DNA of 10,711 nucleotides from JAYZVT01 sp050248375 (GCA_050248375.1 JBFWSL010000123.1:1-10711); one strand, 5' to 3'. Numbered from the stretch's first letter, positions 1-5,326 are shown. Notes: generated by a model from the sequence alone, not told the origin. Numbers and translations: made by a program.

Positions 1-531
1 GCGCTGGCGGTGACCCGGGAGATCGAGCGCGGCACCATGGAGAACCAGCTCTCCATGCCCATCCGGCCGCTGGAGATCATGATCGGCAAGATCCTGCCCT
101 TCGTGCTGGTGGGCTTCCTCCAGATAGCCATCATCCTGATCGCCGCCTGGGCGCTGTTCGAGGTGCCGGTGCTGGGCAGCCTGACGCTGCTGCTGGTGCT
201 GACCACCCTGTTCGCCATCGCCAACCTCGCCGTCGGCTATACCTTTTCCACCATCGCCCGCAACCAGCTCCAGGCGGTGCAGATGACCTTCATGTTCTTC
301 CTGCCCAACATCCTGCTGTCGGGCTTCATGTTCCCCTTCCGCGGCATGCCGCAATGGGCGCAGTGGATCGGCGAGGCGCTGCCCCTCACTCATTACCTGC
401 GCATCGTCCGCGGCATCATGCTCAAGGGCAACGGCCTCGCCGACATGACGGTGGACGTGGCCGCGCTTCTGGCCTTCACCGTCATCGCCATGGGACTGGC
501 GCTGCTGCGCTTCCGCACCACGCTGGATTAG
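1..531 (+). CDS. ABC-2 type transporter permease, C-terminal part (5' end outside the window)
   Basis: The reading frame is open from base 1, so the GTG at position 10 is not the start; the gene is cut by the window edge. About 176 residues remain. They include the loop typical of the YhhJ/YbhR/DrrB-like ABC-2 permeases (ERGTMENQLSMPIRPLEIMIGK), where the family has 'GT.E.L...P....E...GK'. This is followed by hydrophobic stretches near residues 33-53, 60-85 and 93-115, a short amphipathic segment ending in PLTHYLRIVRGIMLKG, and a last membrane helix with a basic C-terminal tail. The 'LP.TH.....R.I.L.G' motif before the last helix is characteristic of the family. Known members form the membrane half of exporters, paired with an ATPase normally encoded just upstream; that partner would lie outside the window. 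The substrate cannot be told. No gene follows in the same direction for 1.4 kb, so this is probably the end of its operon. Confidence 0.9.
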   Translation, partial: ALAVTREIERGTMENQLSMPIRPLEIMIGKILPFVLVGFLQIAIILIAAWALFEVPVLGSLTLLLVLTTLFAIANLAVGYTFSTIARNQLQAVQMTFMFFLPNILLSGFMFPFRGMPQWAQWIGEALPLTHYLRIVRGIMLKGNGLADMTVDVAALLAFTVIAMGLALLRFRTTLD

Positions 532-554
532 GCTTTCCCCCCTTGCCGGACTCC

Positions 555-580
555 GGACCCCGGACCAGGTCCGGGGTTTC
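555..580 (+). repeat. Hairpin repeat family A, unit 1
   Basis: Near-perfect palindrome CCCCGGACCAGGTCCGGGG flanked by GGA and TTTC. It can fold as a 7-bp stem with a 5-nt loop. It is in the opposite orientation to units 2 and 3. Confidence 0.8.
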
Positions 581-604
581 GCCTTTCTCCGAGAAGCTGA
601 GCAA

Positions 605-635
605 GTAGCCGGGGTGGAGCGAACGCAACCCCGGG
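605..635 (+). repeat. REP-like repeat family B, unit 1
   Basis: Begins GTAGCC and ends CCCGGG. The stem is CCGGGGT pairing with ACCCCGG around a purine-rich loop. Relative to unit 2 the stem positions change together (CCGGGGT/ACCCCGG against CCCGGAT/ATCCGGG), so pairing is kept, which argues for selection on structure. Confidence 0.75.
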
Positions 636-648
636 AACGGGAAGCTAT

Positions 649-679
649 CCCGGATTCCGCTCCGCTCCATCCGGGCTAC
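649..679 (-). repeat. REP-like repeat family B, unit 2
   Basis: On the minus strand this reads GTAGCCCGGATGGAGCGGAG and continues to AATCCGGG. The 7-bp stem CCCGGAT/ATCCGGG encloses a 13-nt loop. It is the best-preserved unit and faces unit 1. Confidence 0.8.
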
Positions 680-702
680 GGGCTGTGCCGGCGCACAATT
701 CC

Positions 703-728
703 GAAACCCCGGCTTCGGGCCGGGGTCC
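703..728 (-). repeat. Hairpin repeat family A, unit 2
   Basis: CCCCGGC-TTCGG-GCCGGGG hairpin (7-bp stem, 5-nt loop), flanked by GAAA and TCC. It is the reverse orientation of unit 1 and differs from unit 3 mainly in the loop. Confidence 0.8.
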
Positions 729-782
729 ATATGCGGACGCCCCTCGACTCGCCGTTCGGGGTTTCGTCTTCTCGGAAGGGCC

Positions 783-808
783 TGAACCCCGGCTTCAGGC
801 CGGGGTCC
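783..808 (-). repeat. Hairpin repeat family A, unit 3
   Basis: CCCCGGC-TTCAG-GCCGGGG hairpin, same orientation as unit 2 and nearly identical to it. Confidence 0.8.
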
Positions 809-817
809 AGCAAAGAA

Positions 818-843
818 CCCGGGTGGAGCGGAGCGGAATCCGG
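818..843 (+). repeat. REP-like repeat family B, unit 3 (truncated)
   Basis: CCCGGGTGGAGCGGAGCGGA followed by ATCCGG. It lacks the GTAG head of the other units and abuts the stop codon of the SRPBCC gene. Confidence 0.7.
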
Positions 844-844
844 A

Positions 845-1381
845 TCACGCCTGCGAGCCCTGTTCCTTGAGCGCCGCCAGATAGGCATCGAGTTGCACGA
901 AGGTCCCGCCGAAACCGGCCCGCATGTCGTTCCTGCCATCCTCGAAGGTCTTGCGCTCGATTTCCGTCGGCTCGTAGGCGACCCAGGTCACGGTGACCTC
1001 GGTCTTGCCGCCCTTCTCCGTAAAGGTCGTTGTGGACAGGATACGCCGCGGCCAGTCGGGATTCATGGGGTGCACGGTGATGCCGCCTTGCGGATCGGAG
1101 AAGGAGACGATGCCGACCATCCGCTCCGGGGGAGCGATCTCCAGAAACTCGAGCTTGCCCCACATGTCCGGACCGCTCTCGCCGCTGAGCCGGTAGTGGA
1201 AGCGGCCGCCCGGCCGCAGATCGACCGTGCAATGGCTGGGCATGAAGCCTTCCGGCCCCCACCAGTGCTTCAGGTGCTCCGGCTTCGTGAACACGTCCCA
1301 CACCAACTCGCGCGGCGCATCCGCCAGATGGGTGATGCGGAAAACGAACCCGCCTTCGGAATTCCTGCTCTTCACGCTCAT
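845..1381 (-). CDS. SRPBCC / AHSA1-type START-like domain protein
   Basis: A 178-residue single-domain protein of the Activator-of-Hsp90-ATPase-1-like (AHSA1) branch of the SRPBCC hydrophobic-cavity superfamily. The N-terminal strand GFVFRITHLADAPRELVWDV (residues 11-30) and KHWWGPEGF (38-46) are the family signatures. The C-terminal helix GGTFVQLDAYLAALKEQ (158-174) closes the cavity. No catalytic residues are implied; bacterial members mostly have unknown ligands. I chose the ATG at 1381; an in-frame TTG two codons upstream is possible, and neither has a strong Shine-Dalgarno. Known context: genes of this type very often follow a small ArsR-family gene in one operon, as here (arsR ends 112 nt upstream). 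An N-terminal remnant of a second SRPBCC gene lies in that gap. Probably co-transcribed with arsR and under its control (inference). Confidence 0.88.
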   Translation of the reverse strand: MSVKSRNSEGGFVFRITHLADAPRELVWDVFTKPEHLKHWWGPEGFMPSHCTVDLRPGGRFHYRLSGESGPDMWGKLEFLEIAPPERMVGIVSFSDPQGGITVHPMNPDWPRRILSTTTFTEKGGKTEVTVTWVAYEPTEIERKTFEDGRNDMRAGFGGTFVQLDAYLAALKEQGSQA

Positions 1382-1405
1382 TGTCAAACTCGCTTAATTG
1401 TTGAT

Positions 1406-1504
1406 TCAGGATCGCTCGACCGTTTCGCGCGGCGCATCGAATGCCCGCGAGAACAAGAATGCCGGCTCCTTCGCCCGCGCGTCGGCAACGCTGCTACGCG
1501 TCAT
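1406..1504 (-). pseudogene. N-terminal stump of a second SRPBCC/AHSA1 gene
   Basis: A 32-codon frame whose ATG overlaps the last codons of arsR (…GATGACGCGTAG), the usual translational-coupling overlap for arsR-SRPBCC pairs. Its product ends with EPAFLFSRAFDAPRE, then TVERS and a stop. This matches the first strand and turn of AHSA1-type proteins; the intact neighbour has GGFVFRITHLADAPRE at the same place. The sequence stops exactly where the family continues 'LVW..F/WT.PE'. I infer that the original arsR-coupled SRPBCC gene was cut after about 30 codons by deletion or recombination, possibly with the intact paralogue immediately downstream. It is too short to be a working domain. A chance resemblance is possible, but motif, position and coupled start agree. 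Confidence 0.6.
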
Positions 1505-1853
1505 CGCCCTGTCCTTCCTTCGACTGCAACTGCTTCAGATAGAGGTCGAGCCGGTCGAAGGTCCCTTCCCAGAAGCGGCGGGCCTCCTCGATCCAGGCCT
1601 CGGCTTCCTTCAGCCGCTCGGGCCGCAGATGGCAGCGGCGCTTCTGCGCCTCCACCTCGCGCCGGATCAGCCCCGCCCCTTCCAGCACCTTCAGATGCCG
1701 CGACACCGCCGGCAGCGAGATAGGGAAGGGCTCCGCCAGCTCGTTGACCGTAGCGCTGCCCCGCGCCAGCCGGAGCACGATCGCCCGGCGGGTCGGATCC
1801 GCCAGCGCGGCGAAGGTCGCGTCCATCTGCCGGTCTGCATTTAACATACTCAT
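1494..1853 (-). CDS. ArsR-family winged-helix transcriptional repressor
   Basis: 119 residues, the usual size of a stand-alone ArsR/SmtB-type regulator. The sequence opens with FAALADPTRRAIVLRLARG (residues 14-32). The helix-turn-helix follows, with VNELAEPFPISLPAVSRHLK (36-55; recognition helix SLPAVSRHLKVLE), and then the wing region GLIRREVEAQKRRCHL. The ELCVCDL metal-binding motif of true arsenic sensors is absent and there is a single cysteine (C74), so this is the SRPBCC-associated subgroup rather than a metal sensor. It starts at ATG 1853 or ATG 1847 (MLNADRQMDATF); neither has a clear Shine-Dalgarno. It is divergent from the decayed GST at 1965. I infer it controls its own operon and the divergent GST promoter; because a second copy of that promoter drives the intact GST at 4633, it may act there in trans. 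Confidence 0.92.
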   Translation of the reverse strand: MSMLNADRQMDATFAALADPTRRAIVLRLARGSATVNELAEPFPISLPAVSRHLKVLEGAGLIRREVEAQKRRCHLRPERLKEAEAWIEEARRFWEGTFDRLDLYLKQLQSKEGQGDDA

Positions 1854-1964
1854 TAATTAACATATAGAGCAAATAAGTCAACAGCGTTCCGTCCGGTGGA
1901 GAGGGGACGATTCTGTCCTGGACACCACGGGCATGTTCACACATATTGGAGCGGGGGAGATGTC
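1845..1964. promoter_or_regulatory. Divergent arsR / GST promoter region, left copy
   Basis: An AT-rich island in GC-rich DNA, shared with 4456-4632. Common blocks are ATACT-ATTAAT (1846-1857), AGCAAATAAG (1868-1877), GATTCTGT (1909-1916) and TGTTCA followed by ATATTG (1934-1948). The spacing from the AGCAAATAAG block to GATTCTGT is 41 nt in both copies. The rightward -35/-10 pair seems weaker here (CTGGAC, CATATT, 18-nt spacer) than in the right copy (TTGGAC, TATATT, 16 nt), fitting loss of the gene it drove. On the minus strand TTGACT at 1881-1876 could serve arsR, but I cannot assign a convincing -10. Confidence 0.55.
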
Positions 1965-2215
1965 ATGCCGACGCTCTGTCACGCGCCCGTGTCGCGCTCG
2001 TTCCGCATGCTCCGGCTGCCGGAAAAGCTCGGCGCCGGCTACGAAATCGGCCCGGGGGCTCCCGGTCCCGCCGACCCAAGCCCCGGCAGAAAGGTGCCGG
2101 CGCTGGTTCGTGACGACGCGTTCGTCACCGAATTCCGTCACCATCATTCGCTACTCGACCGATGTCTTCCTTGATGCGGCCCTCGGGCCGCTTCTGACGT
2201 GCCTGATCGCCTATA
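1965..2215 (+). pseudogene. Decayed glutathione S-transferase, N-terminal domain copy
   Basis: A degenerate duplicate of the intact GST at 4633. It keeps an upstream GGGGGAG ribosome site and a start at ATG 1965. MPTLCHAPVSRSFRMLRLPE aligns with MLTLYHAPLSRSSRILWLLE of the intact copy; over the first 28 codons I count 69 of 84 identical bases. A block of about 27 bases is then missing. RKVPALVRDDAFVTE (cis-proline loop) follows, and a 1-base insertion at the next codon (about 2131-2134) throws the frame out. In the shifted frame SVTIIRYSTDVF still matches SAAIILYLTDLF. Similarity fades around ..IAY (2205-2213). Essentially all of the alpha-helical C-terminal domain is gone, so no functional enzyme is expected. 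The reading frame of the second half runs on unbroken into the SBP gene, which could mislead start calling there. Confidence 0.85.
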
Positions 2216-2256
2216 GGCTTCCGACCGCCTGGCCGACGCGCGTCCGCCGTAGTCAT

Positions 2257-2322
2257 GACCGCGCCCGCCACATGGAGCCAATGACGCACGCGAAGGCGGT
2301 CGCCGCGGAAAATCGCCTGCTA
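2257..2322 (+). pseudogene. Possible C-terminal tail remnant of the decayed GST
   Basis: In the same frame as the shifted half of the pseudogene, DRARHMEPMTHAKAVAAENR resembles the last helix of GSTs. The intact copy here has AWLARCNARPALARAVAKD, and many family members end 'LAR...RPA...A.AA...'. If right, the middle of the C-terminal domain was deleted and the tail kept. The match rests on a few residues (AR, A.AVA) and may be chance. The remaining 75 bases up to the next gene hold only its ribosome site as far as I can see; no promoter is convincing. Confidence 0.3.
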
Positions 2323-2384
2323 TATCCGGCAGACCGGCTTGAACGGCACGTGACAGCGGTCTGGCCCGCCAAATGTAGTGGAAA

Positions 2385-2389
2385 AGGAG
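2385..2389 (+). promoter_or_regulatory. Ribosome binding site that fixes the SBP-family start
   Basis: AGGAG, 8 nt before ATG 2398. The frame is open far upstream (to 1933) only because it runs through GST pseudogene sequence, so this site decides the start. Confidence 0.8.
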
Positions 2390-2397
2390 AGCACGAG

Positions 2398-3792
2398 ATG
2401 GCTGCCTGGAAACCGGATCCCAGTTTCTACCCTTCGCCTCGCATGGCCATGAAGGCACCCCCCGAGACGCTAGCCTACGTCGCCGCCTTCGATCCGGATC
2501 GCAAGACGCCGGATGCGTTGGCGGTGGTCGACGTCGATCCGAAATCGAAGACCTATTCCCGGATCATCGCCACGACACAGATGCCAAATATCGGCGACGA
2601 GCTTCATCACTTCGGATGGAACGCCTGCTCGTCGTGCCTGTGTCCCAACGCGCCCCATCCGCATGTCGAGCGGCGCTACCTCGTCGTGCCTGGCCTGCGA
2701 TCCTCGCGCATTCATATCCTCGATACGAAGCCCGATCCGCGCAAACCGACGATCATCAAGGTGATAGAACCCGCAGAGGTGGCCGATAAGGCAGGCTACA
2801 CGCGGCCGCACACCGTCCATTGCGGACCCGAGGGAATCTACGTTGCCGCTCTCGGCAATCGCGAAGGCAAGGGGCCCGGCGGCGTATTCCTGATGGATCA
2901 CGAGACGTTCGACGTGCGTGGACAATGGGAGATGGATCGCGGCCCGCAACACTTCGCCTACGATGCCTGGTGGCATCTCGGCCACGACACGTTGGTCACC
3001 AGCGAATGGGGAACGCCGGATACATTCGAGAACGGCCTGATCCCCGAGGTCCTGCTCGGCGCCAACTACGGCCGCCGCCTGCATTTCTGGGACCTGCACA
3101 AGCGCAAGCACATGCAGACCATCGACTTCGGCGACAAGTATCAGCTCGTGTTCGAACTGAGGCCCGCGCACGACCCCACCAAGGCCTACGGGTTCGTCAA
3201 CTGCGTCGTCAGCCTCGAGAACCTCTCCTCGTCGATCTGGACCTGGTACAAGGACGGCGACAAATGGGCGGTGAAGAAAGTGATCGAGATTCCGGCTGAA
3301 CCGGCGAACGAGGACGATCTGCCGCCGCTGCTCAAGGGTTTCAAGGCCGTGCCGCCACTCGTCACCGACATCGACCTTTCGATGGACGACAGGTTCCTCT
3401 ACGTGGCCTGCTGGGGCACGGGCGACCTGCAGCAGTACGACGTGTCCGACCCCTTCAACCCAAAGCTCACCGGCAAGGTGCGCATCGGCGGCATCGTCTC
3501 CAAGGCGACGCACCCCGGCGCCAAGAACGGCAAGCTCAGCGGGGGCCCGCAGATGGTCGAGATCAGCCGCGACGGCCGCCGCGTCTACTTCACCAACTCC
3601 CTCTACGGCGCCATCGACCCGCAATTCTATCCGGACGGCATCGAGGGCTGGATGGTGAAGCTCGATGCCGACCCGGGCGGCGGCATCGCCTTCGATCCGA
3701 AGTTCTTCGTGCAATGGCCGGCGCCGCATCGTCCTCATCAGGTTCGCCTCGAGGGCGGCGACTGCTCGTCGGACTCCTACTGCTATCCGTAG
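2398..3792 (+). CDS. Selenium-binding protein (SBP56) / methanethiol oxidase family protein
   Basis: 464 residues, close to human SELENBP1 (472), and colinear with the family throughout. Recognisable blocks are GDELHHFGWNACSSC (66-80; vertebrate form DELHHSGWNTCSSC), TRPHTVHC (135-142), ALGNREGKGPGGVFLMDHET (151-170), TSEWGTP (201-207), VTDIDLSMDDRFLYVACWGTGDLQQYDVSDP (322-352), GGPQMVEISRDGRRVYFTNSLY (382-403) and the C-terminal GGDCSSDSYCYP. Family members are beta-propeller-like; characterised ones oxidise methanethiol to formaldehyde, hydrogen sulfide and hydrogen peroxide and are reported to need copper. Conserved His70/His71, Cys77/Cys80, His138/His141 and the terminal Cys are candidate metal or thiol residues. 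No signal peptide is visible after the chosen start, so I expect a cytoplasmic protein, unlike the exported Hyphomicrobium-type enzyme. Activity on methanethiol is inferred from family only. It is followed 7 nt later by a membrane protein gene, certainly the same transcript. Confidence 0.93.
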   Translation: MAAWKPDPSFYPSPRMAMKAPPETLAYVAAFDPDRKTPDALAVVDVDPKSKTYSRIIATTQMPNIGDELHHFGWNACSSCLCPNAPHPHVERRYLVVPGLRSSRIHILDTKPDPRKPTIIKVIEPAEVADKAGYTRPHTVHCGPEGIYVAALGNREGKGPGGVFLMDHETFDVRGQWEMDRGPQHFAYDAWWHLGHDTLVTSEWGTPDTFENGLIPEVLLGANYGRRLHFWDLHKRKHMQTIDFGDKYQLVFELRPAHDPTKAYGFVNCVVSLENLSSSIWTWYKDGDKWAVKKVIEIPAEPANEDDLPPLLKGFKAVPPLVTDIDLSMDDRFLYVACWGTGDLQQYDVSDPFNPKLTGKVRIGGIVSKATHPGAKNGKLSGGPQMVEISRDGRRVYFTNSLYGAIDPQFYPDGIEGWMVKLDADPGGGIAFDPKFFVQWPAPHRPHQVRLEGGDCSSDSYCYP

Positions 3793-3799
3793 GCCGGAG

Positions 3800-4432
3800 A
3801 TGGACGAAGGGCCGCCGTGGCTGATTCTTGCGGGGCTCGGCGCCTTTCATGGCTTGAACCCGGCAATGGGATGGCTGTTCGCGGTGGCGCTCGGCCTTCA
3901 TCGGCAGAGCCGGACCGTGGTCATGGTGTCTCTGCTGCCGATCGCCATCGGCCACGCGGCGTCGATTGCCGCGGTTGCGGGCCTGCTCGTGGCCGCCGGC
4001 GCCCTCGTGCCGCACGACCTCGTGCGCACCGGCGCCGGCGCGACACTCCTCGCATGGGCGGCCTACCACTGGCGCTTCGGGCACCGGCATCGGGTGCGTT
4101 TCGGCATGCAGGTCGGGCTTTGGGGTCTTGCCGTCTGGTCGTTCCTGATGGCCACCGCACACGGCGCCGGCCTGATGCTATGGCCGGCGCTCATGCAGAC
4201 ATGCCTGGGCGGGAGCGGCGCCAGCACCGCATCCGCGTCGCCGTTGACGTCGGCGCTTGCCGGAGTAGGCATTCACACGATCACGATGCTGGCGACCACG
4301 GCCGCCATCGCCGTCATCGTATATGCGTGCCTCGGCGTTGCCGTCCTGCGGAGTACTTGGGTGAACTTCGACCTGCTCTGGGTAGCGGCCTTGGCGGTGA
4401 CCGGCGCGCTCCTTATCGCCGATGTCTTCTGA
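3800..4432 (+). CDS. Polytopic membrane protein with conserved-looking intramembrane histidines, partner of the SBP-family gene
   Basis: 210 residues, starting at ATG 3800, 7 nt after the SBP stop, with AGG 6 nt upstream. The same frame is open back to 3665 but that part only overlaps the SBP gene. About six hydrophobic segments are visible (roughly 7-32, 41-68, 76-90, 103-131, 148-180, 188-208). Histidines sit inside or at the edge of several: FHGLNPAMGW (H17), IGHAAS (H52), MATAHGAGLML (H121), GIHTITM (H159), plus HWRFGHRHR in a loop (90-98). HGLNP recalls the HGLDPDH/HALDADH motif of NiCoT/NicO nickel-cobalt carriers, but the acidic residue is missing. I do not recognise a named family. 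Given the neighbour's copper dependence in characterised homologues, a metal-handling role is a reasonable guess, no more. Confidence 0.8.
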   Translation: MDEGPPWLILAGLGAFHGLNPAMGWLFAVALGLHRQSRTVVMVSLLPIAIGHAASIAAVAGLLVAAGALVPHDLVRTGAGATLLAWAAYHWRFGHRHRVRFGMQVGLWGLAVWSFLMATAHGAGLMLWPALMQTCLGGSGASTASASPLTSALAGVGIHTITMLATTAAIAVIVYACLGVAVLRSTWVNFDLLWVAALAVTGALLIADVF

Positions 4433-4536
4433 GCAACAGACTGTGGTTCAGCTTTTGATTCAGCGTATATACTGATTAATATATGTAGCAAATAAGCCAA
4501 TGACCGGGCTTTTGTTGGGGAATAGGTGATTCTGTA

Positions 4537-4564
4537 TTGGACTCGATATATATGTTCATATATT
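4537..4564 (+). promoter_or_regulatory. Predicted promoter of the intact GST gene
   Basis: TTGGAC (4537-4542), a 16-nt spacer and TATATT (4559-4564) make a plausible sigma-70-type pair, with a leader of about 60 nt before ATG 4633. The elements are conserved in position in the left copy, which supports function, but this is a by-eye call. Confidence 0.45.
4548..4563. promoter_or_regulatory. Perfect inverted repeat, candidate ArsR operator
   Basis: ATATATG-TT-CATATAT is a perfect 7-2-7 palindrome lying between and over the predicted -35/-10 elements, where a repressor would block transcription. A further ATATATG half-site lies at 4479-4485. The left copy keeps only the core ATGTTCA (1933-1939). 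Assignment to the ArsR encoded at 1494-1853 is inference. Confidence 0.45.
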
Positions 4565-4632
4565 GTTCCTTATATTGATCCAGGTTCAACAGAAAACCGT
4601 GAAGCCTGTCCTGTCACGTCGCGGGAGGTTCC

Positions 4633-5247
4633 ATGCTGACGCTCTACCACGCACCCCTGTCGCGCTCGTCCCGCATTCTCTGGCTGCTGGAGGAACTCGG
4701 CGCCGGCTTCGAGGTCGTCTACTGCAACATTCCCCGCATGGACGGCTCGGGCGCTGCCGATCTGGCCAACCCGCATCCCGACCGCAAGGTTCCCGCCCTG
4801 GTTCACGACGGAGCGCTGGTCACGGAATCCGCCGCCATCATCCTCTACCTCACCGACCTGTTTCCTGAGACGGACCTCGCGCCGCGCGTGGGCGACCGCC
4901 TGCGCGGCGCCTACCTCACCTGGCTGGCCTACTATGCCGGGGTCATCGAGCCGGTGATTCACTTCCAGGCCTTCGGCCTTGCCGGTCACGAAGGGCTGGC
5001 GAGGACCTATCGCGGCCGCGCCGAGATCGACCGCCGCATCGAGGGGACGCTGAACCGTTCCGGCTATCTCCTCGGCGACGAGTTCTGCGCCGCGGACCTG
5101 CTGATCGCGAGCATTGGCCAATGGAAACGCGACCTGTTGCCCGCGGGCGATCCGGTCGATGCCTGGCTTGCCCGCTGCAACGCCCGCCCGGCGCTGGCGC
5201 GGGCGGTCGCGAAGGACTCTCCGCCTTCCGCAGAGACCGCCTCATAG
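4633..5247 (+). CDS. Glutathione S-transferase
   Basis: 204 residues, the normal length for a bacterial two-domain cytosolic GST. The thioredoxin-like N-terminal domain (about 1-78) has the active-site region YHAPLSRSSRI with Ser10 as the likely catalytic residue, the cis-proline loop KVPALV (Pro54), and ESAAI (Glu65-Ser66), which binds the gamma-glutamyl part of glutathione. The all-helical C-terminal domain includes YLLGDEFCAADLLIA (145-159) with the folding N-cap Asp155. It starts at ATG 4633 behind GGGAGG. GSTs of this type conjugate glutathione to electrophiles or serve as thiol transferases; the substrate cannot be told. Its own promoter carries a candidate repressor operator. A decayed copy lies at 1965-2215. 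Formaldehyde or thiol products of the upstream SBP-family enzyme could be relevant to a glutathione enzyme, but this is speculation from proximity. Confidence 0.93.
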   Translation: MLTLYHAPLSRSSRILWLLEELGAGFEVVYCNIPRMDGSGAADLANPHPDRKVPALVHDGALVTESAAIILYLTDLFPETDLAPRVGDRLRGAYLTWLAYYAGVIEPVIHFQAFGLAGHEGLARTYRGRAEIDRRIEGTLNRSGYLLGDEFCAADLLIASIGQWKRDLLPAGDPVDAWLARCNARPALARAVAKDSPPSAETAS

Positions 5248-5313
5248 CGGCCATCGTTGCGGCAGGAACCCCCTCCCCCCGCGCGGGTTTACCCCTGGGT
5301 GCCGCCTGCGCCC

Positions 5314-5320
5314 GAGGAGA
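5314..5320 (+). promoter_or_regulatory. Ribosome binding site supporting a TTG start
   Basis: GAGGAGA, 6 nt before TTG 5327. The downstream ATGs at 5357 and 5360 have no comparable site, so this decides the start of the next gene. Confidence 0.6.
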
Positions 5321-5326
5321 TCCGGA

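Larger units (their letters stand above)
532..844. repeat. Convergent intergenic region filled with two families of hairpin repeats
   Basis: This 313-base gap lies between the stop codons of the ABC permease (+) and the SRPBCC gene (-). I see no credible gene in it. It holds three 26-bp units of one family (hairpin CCCCGG...CCGGGG) and three units of a second, roughly 31-bp family (core TGGAGCG..GCG.AATCCGG) in mixed orientations. Short GTTTCG(C/T)CTTTCTC-like tails after units of the first family (around 576-590 and 760-775) also resemble each other, which suggests the region grew by duplication. The second family resembles the REP-like 'GTAGCCCGGATGGAGC' repeats scattered between genes in many proteobacteria. 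A bidirectional terminator role for the convergent genes is possible but unproven. Confidence 0.75.
4456..4632 (+). repeat. Right copy of the divergent arsR/GST promoter region, with a trace of the first arsR codons
   Basis: Homologous to 1845-1964. ATACTGATTAAT (4469-4480) matches ATACTCATTAAT, which in the left copy contains the arsR start codons; here the complementary strand reads ATC AGT ATA TAC GCT GAA where arsR has ATG AGT ATG TTA AAT GCA GAC, so a ruined start and a few codons seem to survive. Shared blocks then follow: AGCAAATAAG (4487-4496), GATTCTGT (4528-4535), TGTTCA (4553-4558) and ATATTG (4560-4565). Between ATATTG and the GST ribosome site this copy has about 60 extra bases of leader (4566-4622) not found on the left. 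GGGAGG at 4623-4628 is the GST ribosome site. Confidence 0.65.

Noticed and set aside
555..843. CRISPR array
   Set aside because: Repeat units alternate orientation, belong to two families and lack uniform spacers.
614..1723. 369-codon plus-strand frame across the repeat region, SRPBCC gene and arsR
   Set aside because: It runs through repeats and antisense to two recognisable genes, ending in Arg/Pro/Ala low complexity.
2470..3738. 422-codon open frame on the minus strand opposite the SBP-family gene
   Set aside because: The plus-strand product matches SBP56 along its whole length; the antisense product is featureless.
3665..3799. Upstream extension of the membrane protein gene inside the SBP gene
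   Set aside because: It only overlaps the SBP coding sequence; the ATG at 3800 right after the SBP stop starts directly before the first hydrophobic helix.
4273..4500. 75-codon minus-strand frame entering the right promoter copy
   Set aside because: Mostly antisense to the membrane protein gene; only its first codons are of interest, as a trace of the arsR start region.
1845..5250. SBP cassette as a transposon or genomic island
   Set aside because: No transposase, integrase, tRNA, IS ends or short target duplications seen; the flanking similarity is a long diverged gene/promoter duplication.
5248..5300. Rho-independent terminator after the GST gene
   Set aside because: Only a 5-bp AACCC/GGGTT pairing with a long loop and no T-run; too weak to call.
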